A DNA stretch of 59,844 nucleotides from DATKZH01 sp964475955 (GTDB taxonomy: Bacteria > Planctomycetota > Planctomycetia > Pirellulales > Thermoguttaceae), in NCBI GenBank assembly GCA_964475955.1, contig CAYYZY010000022.1, forward strand, positions 1-59,844. The letters are read 5' to 3'. Positions 1 to 7,475 of the stretch are shown in pieces. A program made the translations under genes and the position numbers. The notes beneath the pieces are model-generated. The model ran no database searches, was not told where the DNA came from, and worked only from the letters and a program-made list of their open reading frames with translations. How positions within the stretch are numbered: the stretch's first letter is position 1; each line of letters begins with the position of its first letter.

Positions 1-373
1 TAACCTTCGGCTCCGGAGGCCATCAGTGACAGGACCGACACTGGGGGTACGCGATTTTCCTAAGCTGTTTCCTAGAAGTATTTTACGTCAGGAAGGGAAG
101 GGGCCTTAGGTCACCCCCACCTTCCACATTTTACACGATTCTGTACCGAATACCATCGATTCTGTATCGCATTTTGTATCATCCTCGTAAAGCAGCACAG
201 GCCTGTTTCCACCCGCTCCCACTGATGTATTGACTGTTCCGCGAAACGTGATCAGCAGCACGACAGTGACAGGGAGGATCGTCTCACGACCGGTCTATGG
301 ACCGATCCCGCCAGAACCACCAAGAATCCACCAGATGAGTGGGGCGGGGCGGATTCGCCTTCCGGCACGGTGT
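1..373. other. Intergenic, no gene seen
   Basis: No convincing coding frame is visible here. The first 230 bases are less GC-rich than the rest of the window and contain two near-copies of CGATTCTGTA(C/T)CG around 136-170. The stretch lies downstream of the minus-strand htrA gene, so it may hold that operon's terminator, but I see no clean hairpin with a T-run. Confidence 0.5.
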
Positions 374-1912
374 TCAAGAGCTTCGGATGCTGATTGTCCG
401 AGTCCTTCCACGGGTATACACCTGTAACCAGATTCCCCTGTTGATTGACTCTCTCTCCAGTATTTCGGCGAAATCCTCGGTGTTTCTTACGGGACGGTTC
501 CCTACGCGAACAATTACCATGCCTTGGCGGATACCGGCCCTGGAAGCGGCCCCTCCGGGATCCAGGCGAACAACCAGCACGCCTTCGTCGGTCCTCAAGC
601 CGAGTTGGCCAGCGATACGTTTCCCTAGGTCGGTCACCGCCAGTTCGAGGTCGCGACTATACACCAGTTCGGATGGGCCATCAATGTCTGCACTACCAGA
701 CGACAAGGCCTCGTGCCCGCCGGAGGCACGGTCAATGGTCACTTCCAGCGTTTTCGGAGTTCCGCCTCGCAAGATCTCCAACCGATGTCTCGACCCAACT
801 TCGGCTTGCTCGACGATTTCGTCCAATTCGGAACTGCTCCGGACGGGGCGACTGTCAAACGACAAGATCGTGTCCCTTTCTAGGACACCCGCCTTATGGG
901 CCGGGGAGTTGTCGGCTACCCTTGCTACGAGTACCCCACTTCTCAATGTCCTTGCCGAGTCTGTCACATTGCCGGACCTTCCTGTGGTGGTTATGCCGAG
1001 ATAACCTCGGCGAACAAGACCGTACTCGCGAAGCTGTGCTGAGACCCATTTGGCCAGATTGACGGGAATCGCAAAGCCGACACCCTGATATCCACCGTCC
1101 CCGCTGGCAATTGCCGTTGTGATACCCACAACCTCCCCTCGCAGGTTGACGAGCGCGCCACCGGAACTGCCTGGGTTGATGGCGGCGTCCGTTTGCAGAA
1201 GCCGCGTCTTCCCGGCCCCCCGCACAGAACGCCCTTTGGCGCTGATGATTCCCGCGCTGACCGTCTGGTCCAGTTCAAAAGGACTCCCAATAGTGAGCAC
1301 CCAATCTCCTATTCGCAGATTGTCCGAGTCGCCCAGCCGCGCTGCTGGGAGAGGTTCTGTGCAGTCGACGCTCAGCACCGCCAGATCGGCTTCCTCGTCT
1401 TTCTTGACATCCTTCACCTTGAACAGCCGGCCATCAGGCAATTCTGCGAGTATCTGCACTGCATCTTCCACGACGTGGCAGTTTGTCAGAACGAGGCCTG
1501 AAGGATCGATGATCACGCCGCATCCGAGCCGTGGTTCCGAGGTTTCCTCGTCCATCTCAGATATGTCTTCCTCGAAAAACTCCCCGAACGGGATGGCTTC
1601 GAAGTGACGCTGTCCGCTGTGAGCATTCCAGGGGACCGCCCGTGGCGAGGCAACCTTGATCTCTACGACAGACGGGAGCACTTGCTGAGCAGCCGAACGG
1701 AACATGTCCGACAAGGATTTTGCGCTTGGCAGCCCATTGCTCTCGTCGCTGGCAGTGCGACCAGGGGACGTTTCGCTGGCCGAAGCGATAGCGGACGTTG
1801 TCTTGGGAACAGAGAAGGACATCGCTGCCACTCCCGCCAATGCAGTTACCACAGTCAACAGGATGCCCAGAAGCCGAAACCGACGGCGGCGTCTCTCGGC
1901 AAAGATATTCAT
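374..1912 (-). CDS. HtrA/DegP-like serine protease with two PDZ domains
   Basis: This is a 512-residue envelope serine protease of the trypsin-like S1C (HtrA/DegP) family, which degrades or holds misfolded periplasmic proteins. The triad is complete: His146 in TNCHVV, Asp176 in EADLAVL and Ser250 in NPGSSGGAL. Two PDZ domains follow, at about 310-395 and 415-505. A very basic N-terminus (AERRRRRFR) and one hydrophobic segment at about residues 12-33 suggest a membrane anchor or uncleaved signal. I chose the ATG at 1912 because GGAGG lies 6 bases upstream. An in-frame ATG at 1963 would add 17 residues but has a poorly placed ribosome site. It is the last gene of the minus-strand block, 199 bases after the ABC ATPase gene. 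The family is certain; the operon link is inferred from order and strand. Confidence 0.93.
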   Translation of the reverse strand: MNIFAERRRRRFRLLGILLTVVTALAGVAAMSFSVPKTTSAIASASETSPGRTASDESNGLPSAKSLSDMFRSAAQQVLPSVVEIKVASPRAVPWNAHSGQRHFEAIPFGEFFEEDISEMDEETSEPRLGCGVIIDPSGLVLTNCHVVEDAVQILAELPDGRLFKVKDVKKDEEADLAVLSVDCTEPLPAARLGDSDNLRIGDWVLTIGSPFELDQTVSAGIISAKGRSVRGAGKTRLLQTDAAINPGSSGGALVNLRGEVVGITTAIASGDGGYQGVGFAIPVNLAKWVSAQLREYGLVRRGYLGITTTGRSGNVTDSARTLRSGVLVARVADNSPAHKAGVLERDTILSFDSRPVRSSSELDEIVEQAEVGSRHRLEILRGGTPKTLEVTIDRASGGHEALSSGSADIDGPSELVYSRDLELAVTDLGKRIAGQLGLRTDEGVLVVRLDPGGAASRAGIRQGMVIVRVGNRPVRNTEDFAEILERESINRGIWLQVYTRGRTRTISIRSS

Positions 1913-2111
1913 TCTGCGCCTCCGCGCGTTGAACAAAGTCTTCGTGAGATTGGTGTTCACCATTTCCTATCGTCATCGCGTCAACCGTTTGCATTTGTGA
2001 ACGGGGCAATAAGGAATTCGGGTGCGCGTAGACCGAAAAGCAGCGCGATCCCTGCGCAATAGCTCTCAGTCGACGCGCCACCCCAAGAAGCCGCCAGTGA
2101 TGCCGGGCTTT

Positions 2112-2831
2112 CTAGGCAACGTGCAACGAAGGTTCGGCAAGTTCGGAAGCTGTTGCCTTGCCATTTCCTTCGGCAACAATCTTGCCTTCGCGCAGTCTTA
2201 GCGTCCTCTTTGCACGCTGCGCTGCCTTGGGATCGTGTGTCACCATCACGATCGTCCGGCCTTCTTCGTTGAATTCCTCGAAGAACCCGATGACCTGATC
2301 GGCCGTTTCCGGGTCGAGGTTGCCGGTGGGCTCGTCGGCCAAAATGACCGCCGGGTCATTGGCAAGCATCCGGGCCAAGGCAACCCGTTGTTGCTGACCG
2401 ACACTCAATTCGGTGGGCTTGTGGTCCAGCCGATCGCCGAGTCCCACGCGATCCAAGAGAGCCGTGGCTCTCTCCTCCTGCGACTTGTCATCCAGCCCAG
2501 TCAAGAACAGCGGGATCTGGACATTTTCCAGTGCCGTCAAGTACGGCACCAGATTGAACGTCTGGAAGACGAAGCCGATGTTCTCCTTTCGCAGGCGAGC
2601 GCGTCCGTCCGAACTGAGGTCGTATATCGACTGCTCTTCGAGCAAGACACGGCCCGCGGTAGGAGAGAGCATCCCGCCGAGCATCAGCAGAAGCGTGCTC
2701 TTGCCGCTTCCGCTGGGCCCCACCACGGACACGAAATCGCCGCTTGGAATACCAATCGTCGCACCGTCCAGGGCCTTGACGACCTGACCGCGATGTCTAT
2801 AGCTCTTACTGACTTCTTCCATTCTCAACAT
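2112..2831 (-). CDS. ABC transporter ATPase, LolD/MacB type
   Basis: This 239-residue protein is the nucleotide-binding subunit of a FtsX/MacB-type ABC system. Such systems move lipoproteins or other substrates out of the inner membrane, or transmit mechanical force, rather than import solutes. Visible motifs are Walker A GPSGSGKST (38-46), Q-loop Gln90, signature LSVGQQQR (142-149), Walker B VILADE (162-167), and the switch His199. The family-typical EPTGNLD follows Walker B. The start at 2831 has AGGAGG 8 bases upstream, and this ribosome site lies at the very end of the permease gene, so the two are translationally coupled. The substrate cannot be read from the sequence. The neighbouring ArsR repressor and Cys-rich secreted proteins suggest a role in metal or metalloid stress, which is inference. 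Confidence 0.95.
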   Translation of the reverse strand: MLRMEEVSKSYRHRGQVVKALDGATIGIPSGDFVSVVGPSGSGKSTLLLMLGGMLSPTAGRVLLEEQSIYDLSSDGRARLRKENIGFVFQTFNLVPYLTALENVQIPLFLTGLDDKSQEERATALLDRVGLGDRLDHKPTELSVGQQQRVALARMLANDPAVILADEPTGNLDPETADQVIGFFEEFNEEGRTIVMVTHDPKAAQRAKRTLRLREGKIVAEGNGKATASELAEPSLHVA

Positions 2832-2834
2832 GGA

Positions 2835-4052
2835 TCAGACCTCCTGGAAAGTGGCGCAAGGATCGAGTCGGGCGGCACGGCGGGCCGGAAAGAAGCTGGC
2901 CAATAGCGTGATTCCAGCAGAAATCCCGACAGCCCACAGGGCGAGCACCGGCATCGGAAGAACGGGCACGCCGGCGAGTTTTGGGCCGAGAGTAACGGCC
3001 AGGGTCGTCCCGATTGCATAGCCGCCGATTCCGCCCACGAGCCCGAGTAGCAGAGCCTTGAGCAGGAAGATTCGCAGAACCAAGCCGGACTCAGCCCCCA
3101 GGGCCATCAGAGTCCCGATCTCGCGGCGTCGCTCGAACACATTCGCGTACATGTAGTTGGCGATGCCGGCCCCGCCCACGACCACGATGATCACCAAGAA
3201 GATCACCGAGAGCCGCTCCATCATACCGTTCACGTTTTGCTGAGTTGCCACCACCTGCTTGACGGTGACCACCTTTGCGTCGGGGAGCAGCTTATTGACG
3301 CCATCGATCAGGCCCCCCGCGATCTCTTTGCAGCAGCCGACAATCTCGATGCAATTGACGACATCGCCCTTGCCTGAGAGACGTTGGACCGTGTGCAGAT
3401 GGCCGAAGATGCGCGAGTCATCCACCGTCCCGGTTTCCGGGAGGACCGCGACCACGGAGAACGGCTCGCCCAGGAGCGTCAGCGAGTCGCCCTCGGCAAT
3501 TCCCTGTGAAACGGCCACGTCAGGCCCAATCAGGATCTCGTGGCTGCCCAGGTCCTTGATGACGCGCTTCCGGACCAACGTCTTCTTATCCTCGGGCTCG
3601 GGTTCCGCCCCGACATCGATGGCTCCGCAGCCAATGGGGCGCGAGAAGATCCCGGCTCCGGCCCAGGCGGCCTTCGCCTGAAACTCGCTCTTGGGCAGGA
3701 TGCCCGTAAAAGCGAAGTTCTTGCCGTCGACCTCGACCGGGACATGGAGTTTGGGCGACAGGTTGTCAACGCCCTGAACGTCCGACATCGTGAGCCGCAT
3801 GACGTACTCTTCCGGAATCACCTCGTCGTGCATGTCCGCCGAGTAGTAGTCTTGCAGCGTCACCGACTTAGGCAGCACCAGGACGTTTGCCCCCAGGGAA
3901 TCCATTTCCCGGGCCACCGCCTTCTCGGAGTAATAGGTGACATTCTTGATGGCCACCACCGTGGTGATTCCCAGCAGGATGGCCAGGAAGCACGTAAGCA
4001 TCTGGCTCTTGCGTTCAAACAGTTCGCGCCAAACGAGCGTTCGCAATTTCAT
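2835..4052 (-). CDS. FtsX/MacB-type ABC transporter permease
   Basis: This 405-residue protein is the membrane partner of the adjacent ATPase. It has the FtsX-family layout: one N-terminal transmembrane helix (about 18-36), a large extracytoplasmic MacB_PCD-like domain (about 45-285), then three C-terminal helices. The conserved RRREIGTLMALGA segment follows the second helix. The start at 4052 is supported by AGGAGGTG 5 bases upstream. That site overlaps the TAG stop of the thioredoxin-like gene, so translation is likely coupled. A longer in-frame start at 4112 would overlap the upstream gene by nearly 50 bases and has no better site. Its length is close to the usual 380-420 residues. It is not a full MacB, because the ATPase is a separate polypeptide. 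Confidence 0.93.
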   Translation of the reverse strand: MKLRTLVWRELFERKSQMLTCFLAILLGITTVVAIKNVTYYSEKAVAREMDSLGANVLVLPKSVTLQDYYSADMHDEVIPEEYVMRLTMSDVQGVDNLSPKLHVPVEVDGKNFAFTGILPKSEFQAKAAWAGAGIFSRPIGCGAIDVGAEPEPEDKKTLVRKRVIKDLGSHEILIGPDVAVSQGIAEGDSLTLLGEPFSVVAVLPETGTVDDSRIFGHLHTVQRLSGKGDVVNCIEIVGCCKEIAGGLIDGVNKLLPDAKVVTVKQVVATQQNVNGMMERLSVIFLVIIVVVGGAGIANYMYANVFERRREIGTLMALGAESGLVLRIFLLKALLLGLVGGIGGYAIGTTLAVTLGPKLAGVPVLPMPVLALWAVGISAGITLLASFFPARRAARLDPCATFQEV

Positions 4053-4063
4053 AGATACACCTC

Positions 4064-4885
4064 CTATTCCTTTGGGCCGCAGCCGCCGGGCCCACATTGG
4101 CCGTTTGCGCAAGGGCCGGCCTGGACTTTGGCGACGATTTGATCCTTCGTCACGGCGCCGACGAAACTGGCGACAGGCTGCCCCGGTGGGGCCAAGACAA
4201 CCGTAACGGCTTGGGCGGTTCGCGGATCAACCTTCAGGTCGTGCAGCAACGCGGTCTCCGCCTGGTCGTCAGGGTCCAACGTCACTATCTCGGTGGCCTT
4301 GGCATATCGGGCATCCGCCTTGAAGTCCTGCGCGGCATTCAATGCGACCTGGGTGAATTGTGTCTTCTGATTCTGAACGCACAGCAGAACGAGTTTCTGA
4401 TCCTGTAGGCATTTAAGGCATTTCGCTGTACATGGGCTGACAAAGCCTTCACGGAGCTGATTCTCGTCAAACTTGACCGGAAAACCCTTGGTGACGGCCC
4501 CGTTGGGCGCTAACGCCAAGACCATCGGCATCGGGGCACGACTGAGACCGAACTTGTCCACGATCGGCCTCTCATTCGGGTCGGTGATCTGGACCCCTAC
4601 GGAATCGGCCGACTCGGCCCACTTGTTCATCGCCGATTGAAACACCCCGTGCATCGTACGACTTTGCTCGTCATTTGCCTTCCAGAAGAAAATGAACAAG
4701 TGCTTGCCGCTGCGGGCCGCCGAATCGATGGCAGCCAGGCCTTTGCTCGTGTTTGTTGGCGCTGTGCGAGACGCGACAGCGTAGGGTTGACCAGACTGTG
4801 CCACAGCCTGGGTCGCCGTCGCCATTGCAAAACCACACAAGGCAATCGTCATGGCGACTGCAAACGCAGGTTCCGTCCTACTCAT
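4064..4885 (-). CDS. Secreted thioredoxin-like protein with Cys/Gly tail
   Basis: This 273-residue protein has an N-terminal signal peptide (cleavage probably after TQAVAQ, about residue 30). A thioredoxin-like core follows: KHLFIFFWKAND at about 61-72 replaces the usual CxxC strand, and RAPMPMVLALAPNG matches the cis-Pro region. The redox CxxC is absent at the normal place, so classical disulfide activity is unlikely. Cysteines instead cluster in CTAKCLKC (about 151-158) and in the tail CANGQCGPGGCG, which looks suited to binding a soft metal or metalloid. It is a clear paralogue of the next gene upstream (5019-5882), with the same PxxxVLAIAPNGA and LCVQN segments. It has a good ribosome site (AAGGAG) and overlaps the permease ribosome site. 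I recognise no named family, and the metal role is inferred. Confidence 0.8.
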   Translation of the reverse strand: MSRTEPAFAVAMTIALCGFAMATATQAVAQSGQPYAVASRTAPTNTSKGLAAIDSAARSGKHLFIFFWKANDEQSRTMHGVFQSAMNKWAESADSVGVQITDPNERPIVDKFGLSRAPMPMVLALAPNGAVTKGFPVKFDENQLREGFVSPCTAKCLKCLQDQKLVLLCVQNQKTQFTQVALNAAQDFKADARYAKATEIVTLDPDDQAETALLHDLKVDPRTAQAVTVVLAPPGQPVASFVGAVTKDQIVAKVQAGPCANGQCGPGGCGPKE

Positions 4886-5018
4886 CCTCGCTCTCCTTAT
4901 GCGGGACTGGGGTTGGTGGAATCAGTCTCGCCACGATGGTCGGGCCGATTCCCGGAAACTCGAAAGGTACTTGATTGTTGCGGGCGCTTCCTTGCAGTGC
5001 CTTGGACTTCAGTCCGCA

Positions 5019-5882
5019 TTACTGGGGCGGACAACCACCTGGCCCGCAACCGCCCGGACCGCAACCTCCGGGCCCACAAGCCGAACTGGCCTTTTGAAGG
5101 GTCGCCACGAGTTCATCCTTGCTAGTTGCCCCTTCATACATGGCGACAGGCATGCCGGGGGGCGCCAAGAAAGCGGTTACGGCCGTCTCGGTTTTCGGGT
5201 CGATTTGGAGGTCTTTCAGAAAACCTGCCTCGGCCGTGTCCGTGGGGTCCAACATGACGATCTCCGTGGCCTGGGCGAAACGGGCATCCGCTTTGAAGTC
5301 GCGCACGCCCTTCAGTGCCTCATCATTCGATTTGGTGTTCCCATTCTGCACGCACAGGAACACCAGCTTGCCATCTTGAAGCTGCTTCATGCAGCTTTCC
5401 GTACCCGGGGAGGCAAAAGCGTCGAGAAGTTTCTGTTTGTCGACCTCCGTAGGGAAGCCACCCGTAATGGCACCGTTGGGGGCGATCGCCAGGATGAGCG
5501 GCATGGGAGCGCGGTCGAGGTCGAACTTGTCCACAATGGCCCTCTCCGACGACGCGGTCACGTCGACTTCCACCGAGTCCGCCCTGTCCGCAACCTCTTT
5601 CATCGCGTCTTCCAATACGCCCCGCATGGCACTCGTCTGCGAGTCCTCCGTCTTGCGGAAGAGGGCAAAGAGATACTTTTCCGCCTCGGCTGCCTTCTCC
5701 ATCGCAGCCATTCCACCCTCCGTATTCTGTGGCTCCAGCGATTGGGCATCGTCCGTGACTTGCCCTGCCGGCTGCTGCGCCTCAGCCTCGGCCGACGTAC
5801 TGGAATTGCAGCCGATGATCGCGCCGATACAGGTTGTGGCAAGCAGCGCCGCAACAGCAAATACAACAAGGTTCTTCATCAC
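5019..5882 (-). CDS. Lipoprotein, thioredoxin-like, with (CGPGG)n tail
   Basis: This 287-residue paralogue of the downstream protein has a lipoprotein signal: a hydrophobic stretch ends in the lipobox IIGC with Cys25, so it is probably membrane-anchored. An Ala/Glu/Gln-rich linker leads to a thioredoxin-like core (KYLFALFRKTED, then RAPMPLILAIAPNG) that also lacks a CxxC motif. The C-terminus carries CGPGG repeated three times and ends GGCPPQ, giving four or five evenly spaced cysteines. Such a tail is a plausible Cu(I), As(III) or similar thiophilic ligand site, but I infer this from composition only. The start has a GGAGGAC ribosome site. It is the first gene after the ArsR-type repressor and is therefore likely under its control. 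Confidence 0.8.
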   Translation of the reverse strand: MMKNLVVFAVAALLATTCIGAIIGCNSSTSAEAEAQQPAGQVTDDAQSLEPQNTEGGMAAMEKAAEAEKYLFALFRKTEDSQTSAMRGVLEDAMKEVADRADSVEVDVTASSERAIVDKFDLDRAPMPLILAIAPNGAITGGFPTEVDKQKLLDAFASPGTESCMKQLQDGKLVFLCVQNGNTKSNDEALKGVRDFKADARFAQATEIVMLDPTDTAEAGFLKDLQIDPKTETAVTAFLAPPGMPVAMYEGATSKDELVATLQKASSACGPGGCGPGGCGPGGCPPQ

Positions 5883-5952
5883 AAATGTCCTCCGCGAGCA
5901 AGTTACGCCTCAAAGCGATTTCATGTTCGACGCCTCGGCACAGGGCAGCAGG

Positions 5953-6351
5953 TCACGTCCCAACGGCCGCAGTTTCCTCACATTGTTCGCCTTCCTTGTT
6001 CGGCACGTGATCAGGGCACAGGTCGCCGCACTCGCCCAGATTCGCCAACGCTTCCAAGTCTGCGGTCCTCATGGGAATTTCACCCCCAGCTTGCTTAAGC
6101 CACTCGATCACCTGCCGCTGAAGCTCTCCGCCTAGATTGCTGAGGGAATAGTACATCCATAGGCCCTCTCGCCGGTCCGTCACCAAACCGGCGTGCCTCA
6201 AGTGCGCCAAGTGGCGTGACGCCTTCGACTGGCCTACCCCCAGAACCTCTACGATTTGGCAGACACAAAGCTCCCGCCGACAAAGCAAGTTCAGGATTCG
6301 CAGTCTGGTTTCATCCGCCAACGCCTTGAACAGCTTCACCGCTTCCGACAT
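5953..6351 (-). CDS. ArsR/SmtB-family metalloregulator
   Basis: This 132-residue winged-helix repressor belongs to the ArsR/SmtB family, which leaves its operator when metal or metalloid ions bind. Residues 7-57 carry the helix-turn-helix (FKALADETRLRIL, then VLGVGQSKASRHL). The classical alpha-3 thiolate site ELCVC is present (Cys29, Cys31), as in As(III)/Sb(III)-sensing ArsR. The C-terminal extension adds further cysteines (GECGDLCPDH and EQCEE), which could form a second site. I chose the ATG at 6351 because AAGGAGA lies 7 bases upstream; starts at 6372 and 6396 lack such a site. It heads the minus-strand block down to htrA and has an inverted repeat just upstream. Confidence 0.93.
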   Translation of the reverse strand: MSEAVKLFKALADETRLRILNLLCRRELCVCQIVEVLGVGQSKASRHLAHLRHAGLVTDRREGLWMYYSLSNLGGELQRQVIEWLKQAGGEIPMRTADLEALANLGECGDLCPDHVPNKEGEQCEETAAVGT

Positions 6352-6371
6352 GGTGGTGTCTCCTTCAGTCA

Positions 6372-6406
6372 TATTCGGCAATCCGGATGACTGCATATAC
6401 CGAATA
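6372..6406. promoter_or_regulatory. Candidate ArsR operator (dyad)
   Basis: An exact inverted repeat TATTCGG-N21-CCGAATA lies 21 bases upstream of the arsR-type start codon, overlapping AT-rich GGTATATG that could serve as a -10 region. Self-regulated ArsR genes usually carry such a dyad. The assignment to this repressor is inference. Confidence 0.4.
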
Positions 6407-6561
6407 GTTCGTCGTCACCGCCACCCCAACTGAAACGGAAAATGCCGCTCCGCCAGCCAAGACAACGAGGCTTGATTATATCTGTCAATGCGGATAGCCA
6501 AATATATCACACCTTCCCAACGCCTGCAACTCCAACACATCGGCCACCCGAGACAACCTCG

Positions 6562-6587
6562 GCATGCCCCCCTTACGGGGGGCATGC
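6562..6587. other. GC-rich stem-loop
   Basis: An 11-bp perfect stem (GCATGCCCCCC paired with GGGGGGCATGC) closes a TTAC loop. It lies between the arsA remnant and the arsR-type gene. There is no T-run on either side, so a simple intrinsic terminator is not clearly supported. It could also be a dispersed repeat, as GCCCCCGCTTTGGGGGGC near 9218 is similar. Confidence 0.5.
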
Positions 6588-6659
6588 GGCAGGCCATCGT
6601 GCGGCTGCCGCAACTCACTTTCGACTCGCACGGCGACTTTCGCGGCAGGACTTCGCGCA

Positions 6660-7231
6660 TCAGGCCACTCGCTCTTCCTGGGGAATATTTGCCCTGCCAT
6701 AGTCGCCGGACACCAAAAGGCCAAGCCACGCCAAGTAGTCCGGAAGTTCGCTCACCCAAGGCACCAACGCCGTCCGGGACGTGTGGTTCCGCTTGACCAC
6801 CTCGATGTACCGCGCCTCGCCCGCCTGTCTTGCCACAAGCATCGGGTCTCTCAGTGGCAAAGGAGTCAAGCTCTGGTTGACGACCCAGGCATAGGGCTCG
6901 ATCCCCCCCGCTCCAGGTCGTCCTGGAGCCTGAGAGCTTCGTGCACCGGAGTAGCCTCCGGCAGTGTGACGAGCAGGACTTTGCTGTAGTCCGAGTCGCG
7001 CAGACGCGGCAAGAGTTCCCGTACGGTCTCGGGCAGGTCGATATGGGCTCGCAGGACCTCGCGGTGATAAGCCTGGGAGGCATCCAGGAGAAGCAGCGTG
7101 TGCCCGGTCGGTGCCGTATCCAACACGACAAACCCGTCGCCGCCTTCGGCCACTTTGGCCGCGAAGGCGCGGAAGACGGCGATTTCCTCAGTGCATGGGG
7201 AGCGCAAAGATCTGGTTGCCGGACTTGCCAC
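6660..7231 (-). pseudogene. arsA: Remnant of ArsA arsenite ATPase (3' part, frameshifted)
   Basis: Two adjacent minus-strand frames together resemble the C-terminal third of the ArsA anion-pump ATPase. The upstream frame (7231 to about 6900) reads CTEEIAVFRAFA and the ArsA signature VLDTAPTGHTLLLLDA, then LPEATPVHEALRLQDDLER. The downstream frame continues IEPYAWVVNQSLTPL to TALVPW. The break falls in a run of seven G (minus strand) at 6903-6909: eight G would restore one frame. No P-loop is seen, and homology stops near 7210, so the 5' two-thirds are missing. Intact ArsA is about 300 or 580 residues. The gene is therefore dead. Its place behind an ArsR-type gene suggests a former ars operon. 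Confidence 0.75.
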
Positions 7232-7412
7232 GGGAGCTCAGGAAGGCACTCGCTATTCCAGGTGCAGCCAAGCCTTTTGAGATACTGGAGACAATCGTCG
7301 GTGCGCGGGCCCGCTGTCCGCGTGAGCGCGACGCCCAAAAGGCAAGTCCCTTGAGAGCATCACAGCAGCGTGGATAATTCGCGTTGGGTTTCAATCGACC
7401 TGGCCCCCAGGG

Positions 7413-7418
7413 TACAAT
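7413..7418 (+). promoter_or_regulatory. Possible -10 element (GGGTACAAT)
   Basis: TACAAT inside GGGTACAAT lies 58 bases before the start of the 7476 gene. TTCAAT sits 17 bases upstream as a weak -35. The same GGGTACAAT string occurs ahead of the 9405 gene. Assignment as a sigma-70-like promoter is inference. Confidence 0.3.
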
Positions 7419-7475
7419 CCTCGACGCTGGACGAAACGGCGACTGACGCACGCGTCGCACCGCAAAGGAGATAAG

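Noticed and set aside
6562..6587. Rho-independent terminator
   Set aside because: The stem is strong, but neither strand has a T-run after it, so I list it only as a stem-loop.
6415..7338. Single long minus-strand frame across the arsA region
   Set aside because: Its translation has no ArsA features; the homology is in the two other frames, so this is a shadow.
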